From NCBI RefSeq assembly GCF_004770765.1, contig NZ_RQFK01000026.1, positions 1,240,001 to 1,304,000 on the forward strand: 64,000 nucleotides of DNA, in the 5' to 3' direction. The notes under the pieces were generated by a model that searched no databases, was not told where the DNA came from, and was given only the letters and a program-made list of their open reading frames with translations. Both the position numbers and the translations under genes were made by a program. Of this stretch, positions 29,004 to 38,856 are shown in pieces; the stretch's first letter is position 1, and every line of letters starts with the position of its first letter. The stretch is from Leptospira noumeaensis (GTDB lineage: Bacteria > Spirochaetota > Leptospiria > Leptospirales > Leptospiraceae).

Positions 29004-29215
29004 GAATTTGGTTCTTGGGGGGAACGGGCAGAAATCCGGTTCCCCAATCCAAACAAAACTCCTACAAAAAACACAACCCCTCCCCAAACCAAATTGAGAT
29101 TCCAACCTAGGGATTTTTCATACATGGGATCTGACCATGTCCAAAGACCATAGAGAGAAAGGATGAGTCCGAGCATCAGAAATAAAACCGCCAGAATGGA
29201 TGATAAAGAAATCAT
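29000..29215 (-). CDS. Small two-helix membrane protein, unknown
   Basis: A 71-residue protein with two transmembrane helices (about residues 4-24 and 41-58) joined by a short Trp-rich loop, and a polar tail ISARSPQEPNS. Its 3' end overlaps the preceding convergent gene by four bases. The hydrophobic periodicity supports a real membrane protein, but no family is recognised and the ribosome-binding site is weak. Confidence 0.5.
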   Translation of the reverse strand: MISLSSILAVLFLMLGLILSLYGLWTWSDPMYEKSLGWNLNLVWGGVVFFVGVLFGLGNRISARSPQEPNS

Positions 29216-29307
29216 GGCGAAATTCTACCGGAAGTTTGGGTGATATACAAGTAAATATTAAAACCAAACCGTTGACAGAATGTTTGTCCGTAGTTTTCTT
29301 TTCGGAT

Positions 29308-30111
29308 ATGGCTTTGTTTCTTGATCTGGACAATACTCTTTTACCTTCGAAACCTGCATACGATTTTGCCATTGAAGAATGTGCAAAGGATTGGGAAGAG
29401 CGAAAGTTAGGTGGAGATTTTTTTTCTTTGTATGAATCCGCACGGAAAAAAGTAAAAAACCAACTAAAAGGTCATAGTTCGAATCGTCTCCGCCTATTAT
29501 GTTTTAAATTGATGATGGATGTTGTCAAAAATTCTAAAACTGGAAAAATTGATTCACATGAAGTCGGATCATTGGCAACCAGAGGATTCCAAACAAAAGA
29601 TATTGCCGATGTTTTGTGGATGGAGGAGAGATATCATTTTCATTTTTTGTCTTATTTAAAAACAGAATCCAAAAAAGATATCTACCAAACCAATTTATTT
29701 CCAAGACTAATTGACTTGTCCAAAAAACTTCCCGTATTTTTGACAACAAATGAAACTTTAAGAACCCAGTTATTAAAAGTTTCTTCTTTTTTGCCGGATC
29801 AATTTCAGTTTACACTCATCACTTCAGAAGAAGTAGGATTTGAAAAACCTTCCACAGAATTTTTTTCTTATGTGTTAGGTGAGGCCAATCAAAATCCTGA
29901 AGATTGTATATTACTCGGAGATAACTGGGAAGATGATGTATTGGGGGCAAACCGTCACGGGATTGCGAGTATCCATATTCCGAATATGTGGGGAGAAGGT
30001 GGAGATGTAAAAACATGTCCTTCGGATACTCCGGCACCGATTTGGACGGCGCCAAGTACGGTCACTGCGCTAAAGTTCGCTGAATTATGGCTTTTTCAGC
30101 GTCAAAAATAA
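29308..30111 (+). CDS. HAD-superfamily hydrolase
   Basis: A 267-residue cytoplasmic phosphatase-like protein. HAD motif I is DLDNTL at residues 6-11 (nucleophile D6, D8), motif II is FLTTNET, motif III the Lys in GFEKPSTEFF, and motif IV LLGDNWEDDVLGANRHG. The helical cap between motifs I and II places it in subfamily I. The ATG at 29308 starts directly before motif I, as in the family; the longer frame from 29200 adds 36 residues that overlap an opposing gene. Substrate unknown. Its 3' end overlaps the convergent methyltransferase gene by 27 bases. Confidence 0.83.
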   Translation: MALFLDLDNTLLPSKPAYDFAIEECAKDWEERKLGGDFFSLYESARKKVKNQLKGHSSNRLRLLCFKLMMDVVKNSKTGKIDSHEVGSLATRGFQTKDIADVLWMEERYHFHFLSYLKTESKKDIYQTNLFPRLIDLSKKLPVFLTTNETLRTQLLKVSSFLPDQFQFTLITSEEVGFEKPSTEFFSYVLGEANQNPEDCILLGDNWEDDVLGANRHGIASIHIPNMWGEGGDVKTCPSDTPAPIWTAPSTVTALKFAELWLFQRQK

Positions 30112-30936
30112 AGTGTTATTCCAATTGATAGATCCAAAACTCAAAGTAAATACAAGTTTTGTAAAATAATAATAAGCTAACTTTAAATAGACGGCAATTT
30201 TACTTTTGCTGCCAGATACAGAAAGAATTGGCATAAGAACTTTGTATTTAGGTTCCATAAATCCACATTGTTTTCCTAGTTCTGCCAAAGTGTGCATTTT
30301 GTAATTGTTTACATGGTCTTTGGCTTCTAAGTAATGAACACCTTCCTTCATCCCTTTGAGTTTTACCTTTAAATTGGCTTTGGTTAGTTGGATAGGGAAG
30401 TTAGGAGTTTGTAAAAAAAGAATCCCGCCGGGTTTCAGTAGTCCATATAAATAATTGAGTAGGGAATGCGGTTTGGGAATGTGTTCGATCACATCCCACA
30501 AAGTGATGATATCAAAACTTTCGTTGGGAAGTTTGGAATCTTGGACTAGACCTGCATACACAGTTTTCATTCCATTTTGTTCGTTTGCAAATTTGACGGC
30601 TTGTTTGGAAATCTCATACCCAACGGCAGACCAACCTGGTTTTTTAGTGAGCACAGCTTTTACAAAAAATCCAAGTCCACAACCCACATCGAGAAGGTTT
30701 CCTTTCTCCTGTTTTAAGTATGTGGAAATAAAATCAGAATACACGGCTCTGTGTGCTTCGTCCCACCATTTTAAATCATAGGTTTGTTCTGCTCCGTCCC
30801 AATAACCTTCGTAATGTTCTTCTTGCTCGTAAGAAGAATACACATGTCCACATTTTTTACATTCTAAAATAGGGGTTCCATTTTCATTGAATACGGTTTT
30901 GGACTCGGAAGATTGGCAAAGGATACAAGATTTCAT
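30085..30936 (-). CDS. Zinc-finger class I SAM-dependent methyltransferase
   Basis: A 283-residue protein. Cys4, Cys7, Cys26 and Cys29 form an N-terminal zinc ribbon, followed by a Methyltransf_23-like domain: SAM-binding motif I LLDVGCGLGFFVKAV near residue 82, then FDIITLWDVIEHIPKP and LKPGGILFLQTPNF. This domain order is typical of sugar, lipid or small-molecule methyltransferases in envelope and secondary metabolism, but the substrate is not evident. No biosynthetic neighbours are present. Confidence 0.85.
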   Translation of the reverse strand: MKSCILCQSSESKTVFNENGTPILECKKCGHVYSSYEQEEHYEGYWDGAEQTYDLKWWDEAHRAVYSDFISTYLKQEKGNLLDVGCGLGFFVKAVLTKKPGWSAVGYEISKQAVKFANEQNGMKTVYAGLVQDSKLPNESFDIITLWDVIEHIPKPHSLLNYLYGLLKPGGILFLQTPNFPIQLTKANLKVKLKGMKEGVHYLEAKDHVNNYKMHTLAELGKQCGFMEPKYKVLMPILSVSGSKSKIAVYLKLAYYYFTKLVFTLSFGSINWNNTLFLTLKKP

Positions 30937-31047
30937 GGTCTATAGGTCAGTCTAACTATCTAGAACAAGGGTCAAACTAAAAAACCTTGATCTGGCTTGC
31001 CAACATCCATGGCAAAAAAAACATGGGGTGAGATAAGAGAGGGACAA

Positions 31048-31890
31048 ATGAAAATCAACTTCACCAAAATGGAAGGAATTGGAAATGACTATGTTTATAT
31101 CGACGCTACAAAAAACGATATTCGCCTGAGTCCTGAACAAATCCAAAAACTATCCGACCGCAATTTTGGGATAGGTAGTGATGGGGTGATTTTTATTCGT
31201 AACTCAAACACTGGTGAATTCCAAATGGACATGTACAACTCAGATGGAAGTTCCTCTGAGATGTGTGGGAATGGAGTTCGTTGTGTGGGAAAATTTGTTT
31301 TTGACCACGGCCTTACGAAAAACCAAAAACCAACCATTGAAACAGGAAAGGGAGTTCTCACTCTCGACCTAAAAACCGGAAACACGGGCAAAGTTGAAAT
31401 GGTCACCGTGGATATGGGGGAACCCATCTTAAAACCATCACTTGTTCCTTTGGTTTGGAAAGGTGACGAACCTGTCATCAACCAAGTGATTGAAGTCCAA
31501 GGGAAACAATATCATTTTACGGCTGTTAGTATGGGAAATCCTCATTGTGTGATTTATGTGGATGATGCCGATGCCTTCCCGGTTCGGGAGATTGGTCCTC
31601 TCATTGAAAACCATCCTTTGTTTCCAAGAAGGGTGAATGTGGAATTTGTATCCGTTCGGGGCAAAGACCATCTTTACCAAAGGACTTGGGAACGGGGAGC
31701 GGGAGAAACCTTGGCTTGCGGGACAGGGGCTTGTGCTGTGGCTGTGGCTTCCATCTTAAATGGAAAAACAGGTCGATCTGTGCAAATTGACTTACGAGGT
31801 GGAACTCTCAACATCGAATGGAAAGAAAATGGATCTGTGATGATGACAGGGCCTGCGAAGGAAGTATTTTCTGGCGAAGTAGAAGTTTAG
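31048..31890 (+). CDS. dapF: Diaminopimelate epimerase
   Basis: A 280-residue enzyme that converts LL- to meso-diaminopimelate for lysine and peptidoglycan synthesis. It uses two catalytic Cys: EMCGNGVRC (Cys73) in the N-terminal half and [15 protein letters not shown] in the C-terminal half; [10 protein letters not shown] near the start and [10 protein letters not shown] also match. The ATG at 31048 follows AGAGGGACA and begins the conserved [14 protein letters not shown]; the frame extends 17 codons upstream without support. Leptospira peptidoglycan contains diaminopimelate, so the gene is expected to be a housekeeping one. Confidence 0.95.
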   Translation: MKINFTKMEGIGNDYVYIDATKNDIRLSPEQIQKLSDRNFGIGSDGVIFIRNSNTGEFQMDMYNSDGSSSEMCGNGVRCVGKFVFDHGLTKNQKPTIETGKGVLTLDLKTGNTGKVEMVTVDMGEPILKPSLVPLVWKGDEPVINQVIEVQGKQYHFTAVSMGNPHCVIYVDDADAFPVREIGPLIENHPLFPRRVNVEFVSVRGKDHLYQRTWERGAGETLACGTGACAVAVASILNGKTGRSVQIDLRGGTLNIEWKENGSVMMTGPAKEVFSGEVEV

Positions 31891-31902
31891 ATCGGTAGTA
31901 GA

Positions 31903-32625
31903 TTACTTTTTTAAATAATCTACTTTTTGTAATTCACCCATTCTACGTTTGGTTTCGTTCGAAACTTCCACCATACCTTTGTCAAGCGGTAGGTGGGCAT
32001 AGTTTTCGTATTTGATTACTTCCCCAAAAACCACATTGATTTTTTTATAAACCACTCGGCGTTTGATATCGCAGACTTCTTTGGGCATACCCATAAAGGC
32101 ACGCACCAATGGTGGGATGGGATAATCAGTAACAGTTTCTTCATCGGGAATGATGACAGAGGGTAAGATATCCACTTTGTTTCGAAGACTAAAGGCAGCA
32201 AATCCAGAATGGAAATTGGCAAGTGGAGCAGAAAAATCGTTTTGCACCATATAGTCATGGCCTTCTGGAAAAATTCCAAGGACATCGCCGTTTTTAAAAA
32301 CTTGTTGTACTTTTTTGATACTGGCCATGGAGATATTTCCGTCGATGGCCATAGGAATGGTTCCCGTTTTTTCCACTAAATCTTTAAAGAGAGGAATCCG
32401 TGTCGTGTACTCGGCAGCAATCCAAGAAATAAACCGAGGAAACACAGAACCAATGACAAAGGGATCCATATCACTTCTATGGTTACAGGTGAGGATGAGT
32501 TTGCCATTGGGTACAATGTTATGGTAACCGTAGACAGTTGTACTTACTGCCAAATTAAAGAACGGAGTGACAAACTTTTTGATGTTCTCTACATTCTTCT
32601 TGATTTGGTCTACGGTGTTTTCCAT
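31903..32625 (-). CDS. 1-acylglycerol-3-phosphate acyltransferase (PlsC family)
   Basis: A 240-residue membrane-associated acyltransferase acting in phospholipid synthesis. Motif I is NHRSDMDPF (His49 and Asp54, the HX4D catalytic pair). Motif III is FPEGHDY near residue 117, where FPEGTRS is usual, so the substrate pocket may differ. TTRIPLFKDLVEKTGTIPM matches motif II. It converges on dapF with a 12-base gap and lies one base after a hypothetical gene on the same strand, so these two are an operon. Confidence 0.87.
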   Translation of the reverse strand: MENTVDQIKKNVENIKKFVTPFFNLAVSTTVYGYHNIVPNGKLILTCNHRSDMDPFVIGSVFPRFISWIAAEYTTRIPLFKDLVEKTGTIPMAIDGNISMASIKKVQQVFKNGDVLGIFPEGHDYMVQNDFSAPLANFHSGFAAFSLRNKVDILPSVIIPDEETVTDYPIPPLVRAFMGMPKEVCDIKRRVVYKKINVVFGEVIKYENYAHLPLDKGMVEVSNETKRRMGELQKVDYLKK

Positions 32626-32626
32626 T

Positions 32627-33112
32627 TCATTCTCCTAAGATCTTTTGCCACCAAGACTTAGCAGACGAGTCTGAAGTCTGAATGCGTTGTTCATTTTCCA
32701 TTCCGCTGCCTCCATTGGACTCTCTCGGATCATTTAGATTCACGTTTTCTCTGCGCTTTTTTCCTAAATGCGGGCTTGGCACGGTTCTTTTTATCTCTTC
32801 TAACTCTTTTTGAGCAGGTACATTCGTTTTTAAAAATGCACGGATCTCATCCCATTGGGGATCAAAATCGTTTCCGTACATGGCATAATTCATAAGATCA
32901 ATACGATCAAAATCGGGCATGATCAAGATTGAAAGTGATGCCCCGACAAATTCAATCCAATTTTTATTTGGGCACTCTAGAATGGGGGAGGGCAGTTCCG
33001 AAAATAATAAGGTGAGAGATAGAATCGAGTCCAAGAGACATAAGATCAAAAAAACAAACCAGAACACATCCTTGTTGCCGCCGAATGTCGTACCCTTTCC
33101 CGTGCTCCCCAA
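32627..33112 (-). CDS. Hypothetical membrane-anchored protein, operon partner of plsC-like gene
   Basis: A 161-residue protein with one strong hydrophobic helix (about residues 17-38, VFWFVFLILCLLDSILSLTLL), a second weaker one, and a long polar C-terminal part rich in Asn, Glu and Lys ending SWWQKILGE. The start codon at 33112 is a TTG; a GTG at 33067 behind AAGGAT is an alternative. It ends one base before the acyltransferase start. No family recognised. Confidence 0.55.
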   Translation of the reverse strand: MGSTGKGTTFGGNKDVFWFVFLILCLLDSILSLTLLFSELPSPILECPNKNWIEFVGASLSILIMPDFDRIDLMNYAMYGNDFDPQWDEIRAFLKTNVPAQKELEEIKRTVPSPHLGKKRRENVNLNDPRESNGGSGMENEQRIQTSDSSAKSWWQKILGE

Positions 33113-33181
33113 TAAAGAGAAAATTTTCCATCTTTGTGAAGATTTGTTTTGCGAGTCCGGCGACGAGAGGGAAGCATAGAA

Positions 33182-33667
33182 ATGATGGCAAAACGAATTA
33201 TCCTTTTATCTGTATTTTTCCTATTCTTTCAAAACTCTATGTGTTTGAAACTTTGGACCGTTTCTTCCAAATTTCGAACCACAGAAGACTCGAGAGACCA
33301 TAAAACCTACCAAAAAACTCGAAGTTTTCTAAAAGCAAAACAATGGTTGGAATACAAATTGGATCCGGAACTTTCCAAAATTGAAATGGAAAACCAAGAA
33401 ACGGGAGAGTTTCGAGGCATTGGACTCATTAAATGTTACGTTCCCTATGGGATTGGGGAAGTGGATGCCAATGAACACGAATTTGAATATGTAATTAAAA
33501 TTCGAGATGGCCATGCAGACTTCCAGGTGAATAAAATCTTTTCCTTCATCCGAGATCCGAATGATATCATTTTGAATTATGGGCCCAAAAATGAGAAAGT
33601 TGCAAAAATCACCATTCGCTCTTGTTTCCGGCCACTGATGGATGATTTTTTTGAATTTATCAAATAA
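33182..33667 (+). CDS. Exported protein, DUF4468-like (TBP-like fold)
   Basis: A 161-residue protein with a signal peptide (IILLSVFFLFFQNSMCLK). The mature part resembles DUF4468: an amphipathic helix with AKQWLEYKL, then ETGEFRGIGLIKCYVP, and a strand pair EFEYVIKIRDGHADFQVN. That domain is found in exported proteins of Bacteroidota and spirochaetes and has no assigned function. The start at 33182 is chosen because the signal peptide begins there; a longer frame from 33149 adds a basic stretch. It has its own transcription unit. Confidence 0.6.
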   Translation: MMAKRIILLSVFFLFFQNSMCLKLWTVSSKFRTTEDSRDHKTYQKTRSFLKAKQWLEYKLDPELSKIEMENQETGEFRGIGLIKCYVPYGIGEVDANEHEFEYVIKIRDGHADFQVNKIFSFIRDPNDIILNYGPKNEKVAKITIRSCFRPLMDDFFEFIK

Positions 33668-33686
33668 GAAAAATTAAGAGGAACAA

Positions 33687-33962
33687 TTAATAACCGAGCG
33701 GGTTACCGACTGTGGAACCCGTGGAACCATAAGTGTTGGTTCCTGTGGCTCTGTCAGTAAGGCCATAGTGGTTTAAATTGTTCGAGTTGCCGTTGTTAGT
33801 GGATGACCTGGAAGAAGAATCATTTGAATCCGCAGAGGAATATCCACCTTGTGTTCCATCCCCTTCTAAAAGATCTAAGATGTCTTGGGGACTTACCAAC
33901 TTGACTTCGTTACACGAAACCAAAAAAAGACCAAACAAAATGATTCCAAGGGAAAACTTCAT
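33687..33962 (-). CDS. Small Ser/Asn/Gly-rich lipoprotein
   Basis: A 91-residue lipoprotein from the Met at 33962: signal peptide MKFSLGIILFGLFLVSC with lipobox LVSC (Cys17). The mature chain begins with a short acidic helix (VSPQDILDLLEGDG) and continues as a low-complexity Ser/Asn/Gly/Thr tail. Probably surface- or periplasm-exposed; no known domain. It lies behind the cyclase gene region on the same strand but 43 bases upstream of nothing recognisable; function unknown. Confidence 0.6.
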   Translation of the reverse strand: MKFSLGIILFGLFLVSCNEVKLVSPQDILDLLEGDGTQGGYSSADSNDSSSRSSTNNGNSNNLNHYGLTDRATGTNTYGSTGSTVGNPLGY

Positions 33963-34005
33963 TTCGTTTCCATTCTGAACTATTTTGGAATTCGGTTCAA
34001 CCATT

Positions 34006-35574
34006 TTATTCGCCGGGAGAATAGGAATAAATTCGTTCTTTGGTTTCTCTTCCTTTCAATTCATATTCCCCTTCGGACTTAAGTTTGGAACGAATGTTTT
34101 CTGGCAAAAGAACCGAAGTGTTTTCTGTCAGGAGGAGATTTTTTTTCAAACCTTTGCATAACCCTTCCACTCGTGAAGCAGTATTGACAGTATCTCCAAT
34201 CACTGTAAATTCCATTCGATTGGCTGAGCCAATGTTTCCCACAAGGAGGCTTCCTGTATGGATTCCAATTCCCATTTTAAGTTCCGTGAGTCCTTCGCTT
34301 AAAAACTGTGCATTTAACGAATCCAAGTTTTTTTGCATTTGGAGGGCAGTGGCCAAGGCACGTTCTGCGTGGTCTGCCATAGGCATAGGAGTTCCAAAAA
34401 CAGCTAAAATGGCATCACCAATGAATTTATTAATAAACCCACCATGCATTTCAATGGCATTACTCATTTCTTGGAAATAACGATTGAGGATGTACAATAC
34501 TTCTTCTGGTTTACGTTTTTCCGAAAGTTTAGTGAAGTCGCGTAGGTCAGAAAATAAAATAGAAGCATCTACCACTTTTCCACCTAGACTATGTTCGTTG
34601 GATAAAAGATAATCGCGAACTCTTGGATCCACAATTCGTCCAAATGTATCTTTGATCCTTTCTCTTTCTGCAAGTCCTTCTGCCATTTCATTTACAGCAT
34701 CACCAAGTAAACCTAATTCATCTGAACTAAATATCTTAACCCGAGTATCAAATTTTTGTTCTTTGATGAGTTGTGTGGCTCTCTCAATTTGATTGAGTGG
34801 GTGTTGTAAACTGGAGGCAAAGGACATGGCAAAGGCAAAAGAAAAAACAAGCATGATCGCAATGACTTCAAAAAGTACATCGTTATGAACGAGGTAATGA
34901 AGGTTTAAAATATTTTGATTGGTTCGGAGTAATAAACCAAAAATAAGAAGTACGATTGGGAAAAGGGTGGATGCAGCCCAAAAAATAAATTGTTTTGTGA
35001 CAATGGAAAATTGTTTTCCATGAGCGTATTTTCCAAGGCCTCCTTCCGGAAATACGCAAGGGATGATTAGGAGTTTATTTAAATAACTGGTTGTTGCGTA
35101 AGAAAATGCAAAAGCGAATAAACCCCAAAACCCAAATAAAATAGAAACAGTAACAATGCTTTGGTGAGGTGCCGTTGGGAATAATATATCAATTCGACAA
35201 ATACTTAATAAATTAGAAAGTTCCCAACCAACAAATCCTAACAAACTAATGATGAGTGGGGAATGGACAATCCTGTGCCTTGCCTTTTCTTCAGAGATAA
35301 AATTACAACCTTTGGAAGAAAAAAGAAATTTTGCAATGGGAAGGCTGTAAACAAACAGAATGAAGGTGATGATAGGAAAGGGAGCCCAAGTGAAAATGGC
35401 TAGAGTATGGTCATTTTTGATATGAGTGGCTTCGAATAACGCTAAAAACTTATCAGGCAAAAATTCGGAGGCTGTATAATTTGCAAAAATCAGCGTGAAT
35501 AAACAAGCACAGAAGGGAACTATGAAGTAAATTAATAAAAAAGCAATGAACTGAACTCCGCGACCTGGTTTCAT
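34006..35574 (-). CDS. Membrane class III adenylate/guanylate cyclase with HAMP domain
   Basis: A 522-residue protein: about six transmembrane helices in the first 260 residues, a HAMP linker (HPLNQIERATQLIKEQKFD, about 265-315), then a class III cyclase domain. Metal-binding Asp residues are in LFSDLRDFTKLSEKR and FIGDAILAVFG; the purine-binding Lys precedes FIGDA and the partner residues are in EFTVIGDTVNTASR, a pattern typical of adenylate cyclases. It makes a cyclic nucleotide in response to an unknown membrane signal. Leptospira genomes carry many such genes. It follows the sugar symporter gene with a five-base gap. Confidence 0.9.
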   Translation of the reverse strand: MKPGRGVQFIAFLLIYFIVPFCACLFTLIFANYTASEFLPDKFLALFEATHIKNDHTLAIFTWAPFPIITFILFVYSLPIAKFLFSSKGCNFISEEKARHRIVHSPLIISLLGFVGWELSNLLSICRIDILFPTAPHQSIVTVSILFGFWGLFAFAFSYATTSYLNKLLIIPCVFPEGGLGKYAHGKQFSIVTKQFIFWAASTLFPIVLLIFGLLLRTNQNILNLHYLVHNDVLFEVIAIMLVFSFAFAMSFASSLQHPLNQIERATQLIKEQKFDTRVKIFSSDELGLLGDAVNEMAEGLAERERIKDTFGRIVDPRVRDYLLSNEHSLGGKVVDASILFSDLRDFTKLSEKRKPEEVLYILNRYFQEMSNAIEMHGGFINKFIGDAILAVFGTPMPMADHAERALATALQMQKNLDSLNAQFLSEGLTELKMGIGIHTGSLLVGNIGSANRMEFTVIGDTVNTASRVEGLCKGLKKNLLLTENTSVLLPENIRSKLKSEGEYELKGRETKERIYSYSPGE

Positions 35575-35579
35575 AAAAA

Positions 35580-36974
35580 TTATTTTTCCTTAGAGAATGT
35601 ATCTCTTTCTTTTCGTTTTAATAGGATTCTTTGGACTTGGATGTGTTTTTTGTCTGTGAGGGGAAAAAATAAAAAGAGGAGAGAACCTAAAATAAAAAAG
35701 AATCCAACACCTGGTCCAAAGATCATTGCAAGTCGAAATCCTACTTCTTGCGATTGTGTGGTCTCTCCATTTTGGAATCCAATGAAATCCAGTAAAAAAC
35801 CGGTGATGGCAATTCCAAAGGCCTGCGAAAACTTTACACCCATCTTCCAAATTCCAAAATACAATCCTTCTCGTTTTTCACCAGTTTTGAATTCATCGTA
35901 GTCTACTACATCTGTTAGTATGGAGTCCATAATGAGGATGGAACCGGCACAAATCCCACCAATAAAAGCAGCAATGAGGGGAGGACGTAATTCTCCGTAA
36001 GGGAAAAGTGGATAAACAACCACAGTTAATAATCCAAGGCCAAAAACACCGAGAAAGGCCGGTATTTTTTTACCAATTCTTTTAGCGATCCAAACCCAAA
36101 ATCCAATCGAAAGCAGGAGAACCAAAAAAAATGGTAAGAGGATGTTGATGACAACAAGTGATTCTTTGAGACCTAACCTATGTTCGTAGTAATAAAGAGC
36201 AATGCTTGAATTGAATGTCCTTCCAATGGTTGCTATGACAAAAGCAAATAATAAGATGAGAAACATTTTGTTTTTTAATACAGATGTAAATGAAGTTACA
36301 AACGGGATTTTCCGTTCTGGTTGTGGGATAGAAATGTCTTTTCCTTTGGTAACTAAAAAGGTGATGATGGAAGAACCTAAAATGACCAAAGAAACAATTT
36401 CACCTGCCACGGTGCGGGAAGTGATGATATTGTTTTTTGAAGATTCGTCACCTAGAGATTGTAAGATGGCCGCAGGTACGATCATTCCCACAAGCATACC
36501 AATATTACTAAAAAACAATCTCCATCCAAAAATGGACGTCCTTTCGTTTCGTTCAAAACTAAGTTCCCCTCCGAGTGCGATATGAGGAACCGAAATGATG
36601 GTCATGGCTGTGTTTACTAAAAGGTAAACAGATAATAGATAAGAAAATTTTCCCATTTGGGAACTAAGTTGTGGAGGGGAAAATAAAAGTAATACAGCTA
36701 GAGAAAGTAAAATCCCACCAAGTAAAATATAGGGTCTTCTTCGTCCCCATTTTGTATGGGTATGGTCGGAGATACGTCCCATTAATGGGTCACTTACAGC
36801 ATCCCAAATGACAGAAATGGAAAGAGCAATCCCTGCAAGACTAGAGTTGAGTCCTACAATTTCCGTATAATATTTTAGTAAATAAATTTGAGTAAAAAGT
36901 TGAACGGCTGTTATACCAGTTTCAGCCAATCCATATCCCATTTTTATGGGGAGTTTTAATTTTGTTTGGTTCAT
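35580..36974 (-). CDS. GPH-family sugar:cation symporter (MFS_2)
   Basis: A 464-residue inner membrane protein with about 12 transmembrane helices. The N-terminal GYGLAETGITAVQLFTQIYLLKYYTE, DAVSDPLMGRISD and WGRRRPYILLG are the signatures of the glycoside-pentoside-hexuronide:cation family. Substrate unknown; eukaryotic-like and bacterial relatives carry lysophospholipids or sugars. It lies upstream of the cyclase gene in the same operon, which may couple uptake and signalling (inference). Confidence 0.87.
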   Translation of the reverse strand: MNQTKLKLPIKMGYGLAETGITAVQLFTQIYLLKYYTEIVGLNSSLAGIALSISVIWDAVSDPLMGRISDHTHTKWGRRRPYILLGGILLSLAVLLLFSPPQLSSQMGKFSYLLSVYLLVNTAMTIISVPHIALGGELSFERNERTSIFGWRLFFSNIGMLVGMIVPAAILQSLGDESSKNNIITSRTVAGEIVSLVILGSSIITFLVTKGKDISIPQPERKIPFVTSFTSVLKNKMFLILLFAFVIATIGRTFNSSIALYYYEHRLGLKESLVVINILLPFFLVLLLSIGFWVWIAKRIGKKIPAFLGVFGLGLLTVVVYPLFPYGELRPPLIAAFIGGICAGSILIMDSILTDVVDYDEFKTGEKREGLYFGIWKMGVKFSQAFGIAITGFLLDFIGFQNGETTQSQEVGFRLAMIFGPGVGFFFILGSLLFLFFPLTDKKHIQVQRILLKRKERDTFSKEK

Positions 36975-37059
36975 TTTGGGTGTAAAAATTGGACTGTTTG
37001 TAACATGGTTCTGGGGTTAGAAATTTCAGATCTTTTGGGAATTCAAATTTTGTTTAGGA

Positions 37060-38856
37060 CTAAGTTTCCGGTAAATAACAGATTCGTATCAAAGAAATAT
37101 CGTCGATGACTTGCCCTAAAGATTCGATTTGTTTTGAGATGGCAAGTAGGTTCCCATGGGTGGATTCAACAAGTTTTAGGAACATTTGTTCATCTGAGTT
37201 GATCTCCCATTTCCCCGTTTCGTCTAAATGAAGTAAGTCGTCCTTTCCATCGGAACCTATGATTAACACATCGCCCGGTGTTAGTTGGAATTCTTTTATG
37301 TTTTGGATGGGGGTAGCTCCCAAGGTTCCTAATTTTCTGTAGGAAACACCTGCGGGTAGGTATTCTGCTTTTTTTTGTCTATACAATACTATGGGTGGGT
37401 GTTCTGCATTTAAGAAGTATAACTTTCCTGTTTCTTCTTCTAATAATCCCATAGTGAGTGAAACAAGCATCGTTCCATCAAAGGCTTCAAAGATCATATG
37501 CATTTCTTGCAGGTTTGATTTTAACCACTCTTCAGGTCCTATCTGTTCGTATCCGGGGTCTGATTTTGTCCTTTGGACAATGGATTGAAATACCGCACCA
37601 AAAACTAAGGCGCCGCCTGCACCTTGCATTGACTTACCCATAGCATCTGCATTTACAAAAAGTAAAAACTTTCTTTTTTGTAAAACTATCGAATGGGAAA
37701 TATTGATATCACCGCCTATGTCATACCTTCTATCTTTGTATTCGAAAACTTTTTTTTGTCTTACCAAATGATCCACTTCCAAATATTTGGAAACCACATC
37801 TTTGATTGCAAGAGGGCTTAGCAGTTGATAGGTGAGATAATAGTCTCCATCTTGTTGTATTTTTAATTTACTGATATCTTGTAAGGACTGATTGAGTTCG
37901 TTGGTTCTCAAGGTTACTTTTTCTTCTAGCCCTTCGTTTAGGTTTTTGATTTCCTCATACATTCCTTTGAGTGTAGTAATTACGGAATTTAGATAGAGTG
38001 CTTGTTTTGCAAAATCGTCACTTGATTTTGCTGTTACCATTACATCGAAGTTTCCTTTTGCCAGTTCTCCTAGAGATCTACTTGTTTCGTTCAGGCCTTC
38101 GTTTACAGATTTCGCAACGACATAAGAACAAACAACTAAAGGGACAATAAAAATAAAAGATACAGTAACAATAGGGATCATGGGATCTTCTACCGCAATT
38201 TCACCCATTGCTAGTGAATAAAGGATATAGGAAAAAATAACAAAGGGAAGCGCCGCCAAACTAAAAAAGGCGACAAGTATCCGAGAGAAATAATTAAACT
38301 TTGGAATGTCCTTTTCTTGGAGTTCAATGTTTTGGATTTGAGGTAAGTCAAATAATCTACGAATACAACTTTCAGAAATAAAATAATAAGTTACAAAGGA
38401 TATGGGTGCAATCATCACAAAGGTAAAAAATGCCGATCGAGCTACCGAAGGCATATAAGTTACCAAATGAAAAAACAAAAGGCTTATGGGAATCACACCG
38501 GATAACCAACGGATAACGATGATGATGGCTTCTAATAAGGGATATCGAAATAATAGAATTTTAACCGACTTTGCATAATTAATTTCTTCTTTCGATAAAG
38601 AGGAAACTCCGACCTTTGGAATGGGGATCCTTTCTATTCTGGCGTAAACATACTTGAGAAGGAGGTGGCGGACAAAGGTTCCTAGGAGTCCAATCCCTGT
38701 AGCAAAAACCACACAGAGTGCGATGAAGATCCGCCAGTGGGCCGGTTCCATTTTTTGGGTGATGATGGCATAATACACAGCAAAAGGAACAGGAACGGTA
38801 TGGGTAAACGCTTCGAGTTTTAGGGTTAGGTCCCAGAAGAGAGTTTCTCGTTTCAC
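37060..38856 (-). CDS. Membrane SpoIIE-type serine phosphatase with HAMP domain
   Basis: A 598-residue sensor phosphatase: about six transmembrane helices in the first 270 residues, a HAMP segment (about 250-305), a coiled coil (NLNEGLEEKVTLRTNEL) and a PP2C/SpoIIE domain at the C-terminus. The metal motifs deviate: GGDINIS for GGDxxD, NADAMGKSMQGAGG for GDxxGKG, then GSDGKDD and DDISLI. Enough Asp residues remain for metal binding. The GTG at 38856 is preferred because AGGTGA precedes it; a TTG at 38931 extends the frame by 25 residues. Likely part of a partner-switching pathway; no partners are adjacent. Confidence 0.84.
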   Translation of the reverse strand: MKRETLFWDLTLKLEAFTHTVPVPFAVYYAIITQKMEPAHWRIFIALCVVFATGIGLLGTFVRHLLLKYVYARIERIPIPKVGVSSLSKEEINYAKSVKILLFRYPLLEAIIIVIRWLSGVIPISLLFFHLVTYMPSVARSAFFTFVMIAPISFVTYYFISESCIRRLFDLPQIQNIELQEKDIPKFNYFSRILVAFFSLAALPFVIFSYILYSLAMGEIAVEDPMIPIVTVSFIFIVPLVVCSYVVAKSVNEGLNETSRSLGELAKGNFDVMVTAKSSDDFAKQALYLNSVITTLKGMYEEIKNLNEGLEEKVTLRTNELNQSLQDISKLKIQQDGDYYLTYQLLSPLAIKDVVSKYLEVDHLVRQKKVFEYKDRRYDIGGDINISHSIVLQKRKFLLFVNADAMGKSMQGAGGALVFGAVFQSIVQRTKSDPGYEQIGPEEWLKSNLQEMHMIFEAFDGTMLVSLTMGLLEEETGKLYFLNAEHPPIVLYRQKKAEYLPAGVSYRKLGTLGATPIQNIKEFQLTPGDVLIIGSDGKDDLLHLDETGKWEINSDEQMFLKLVESTHGNLLAISKQIESLGQVIDDISLIRICYLPET

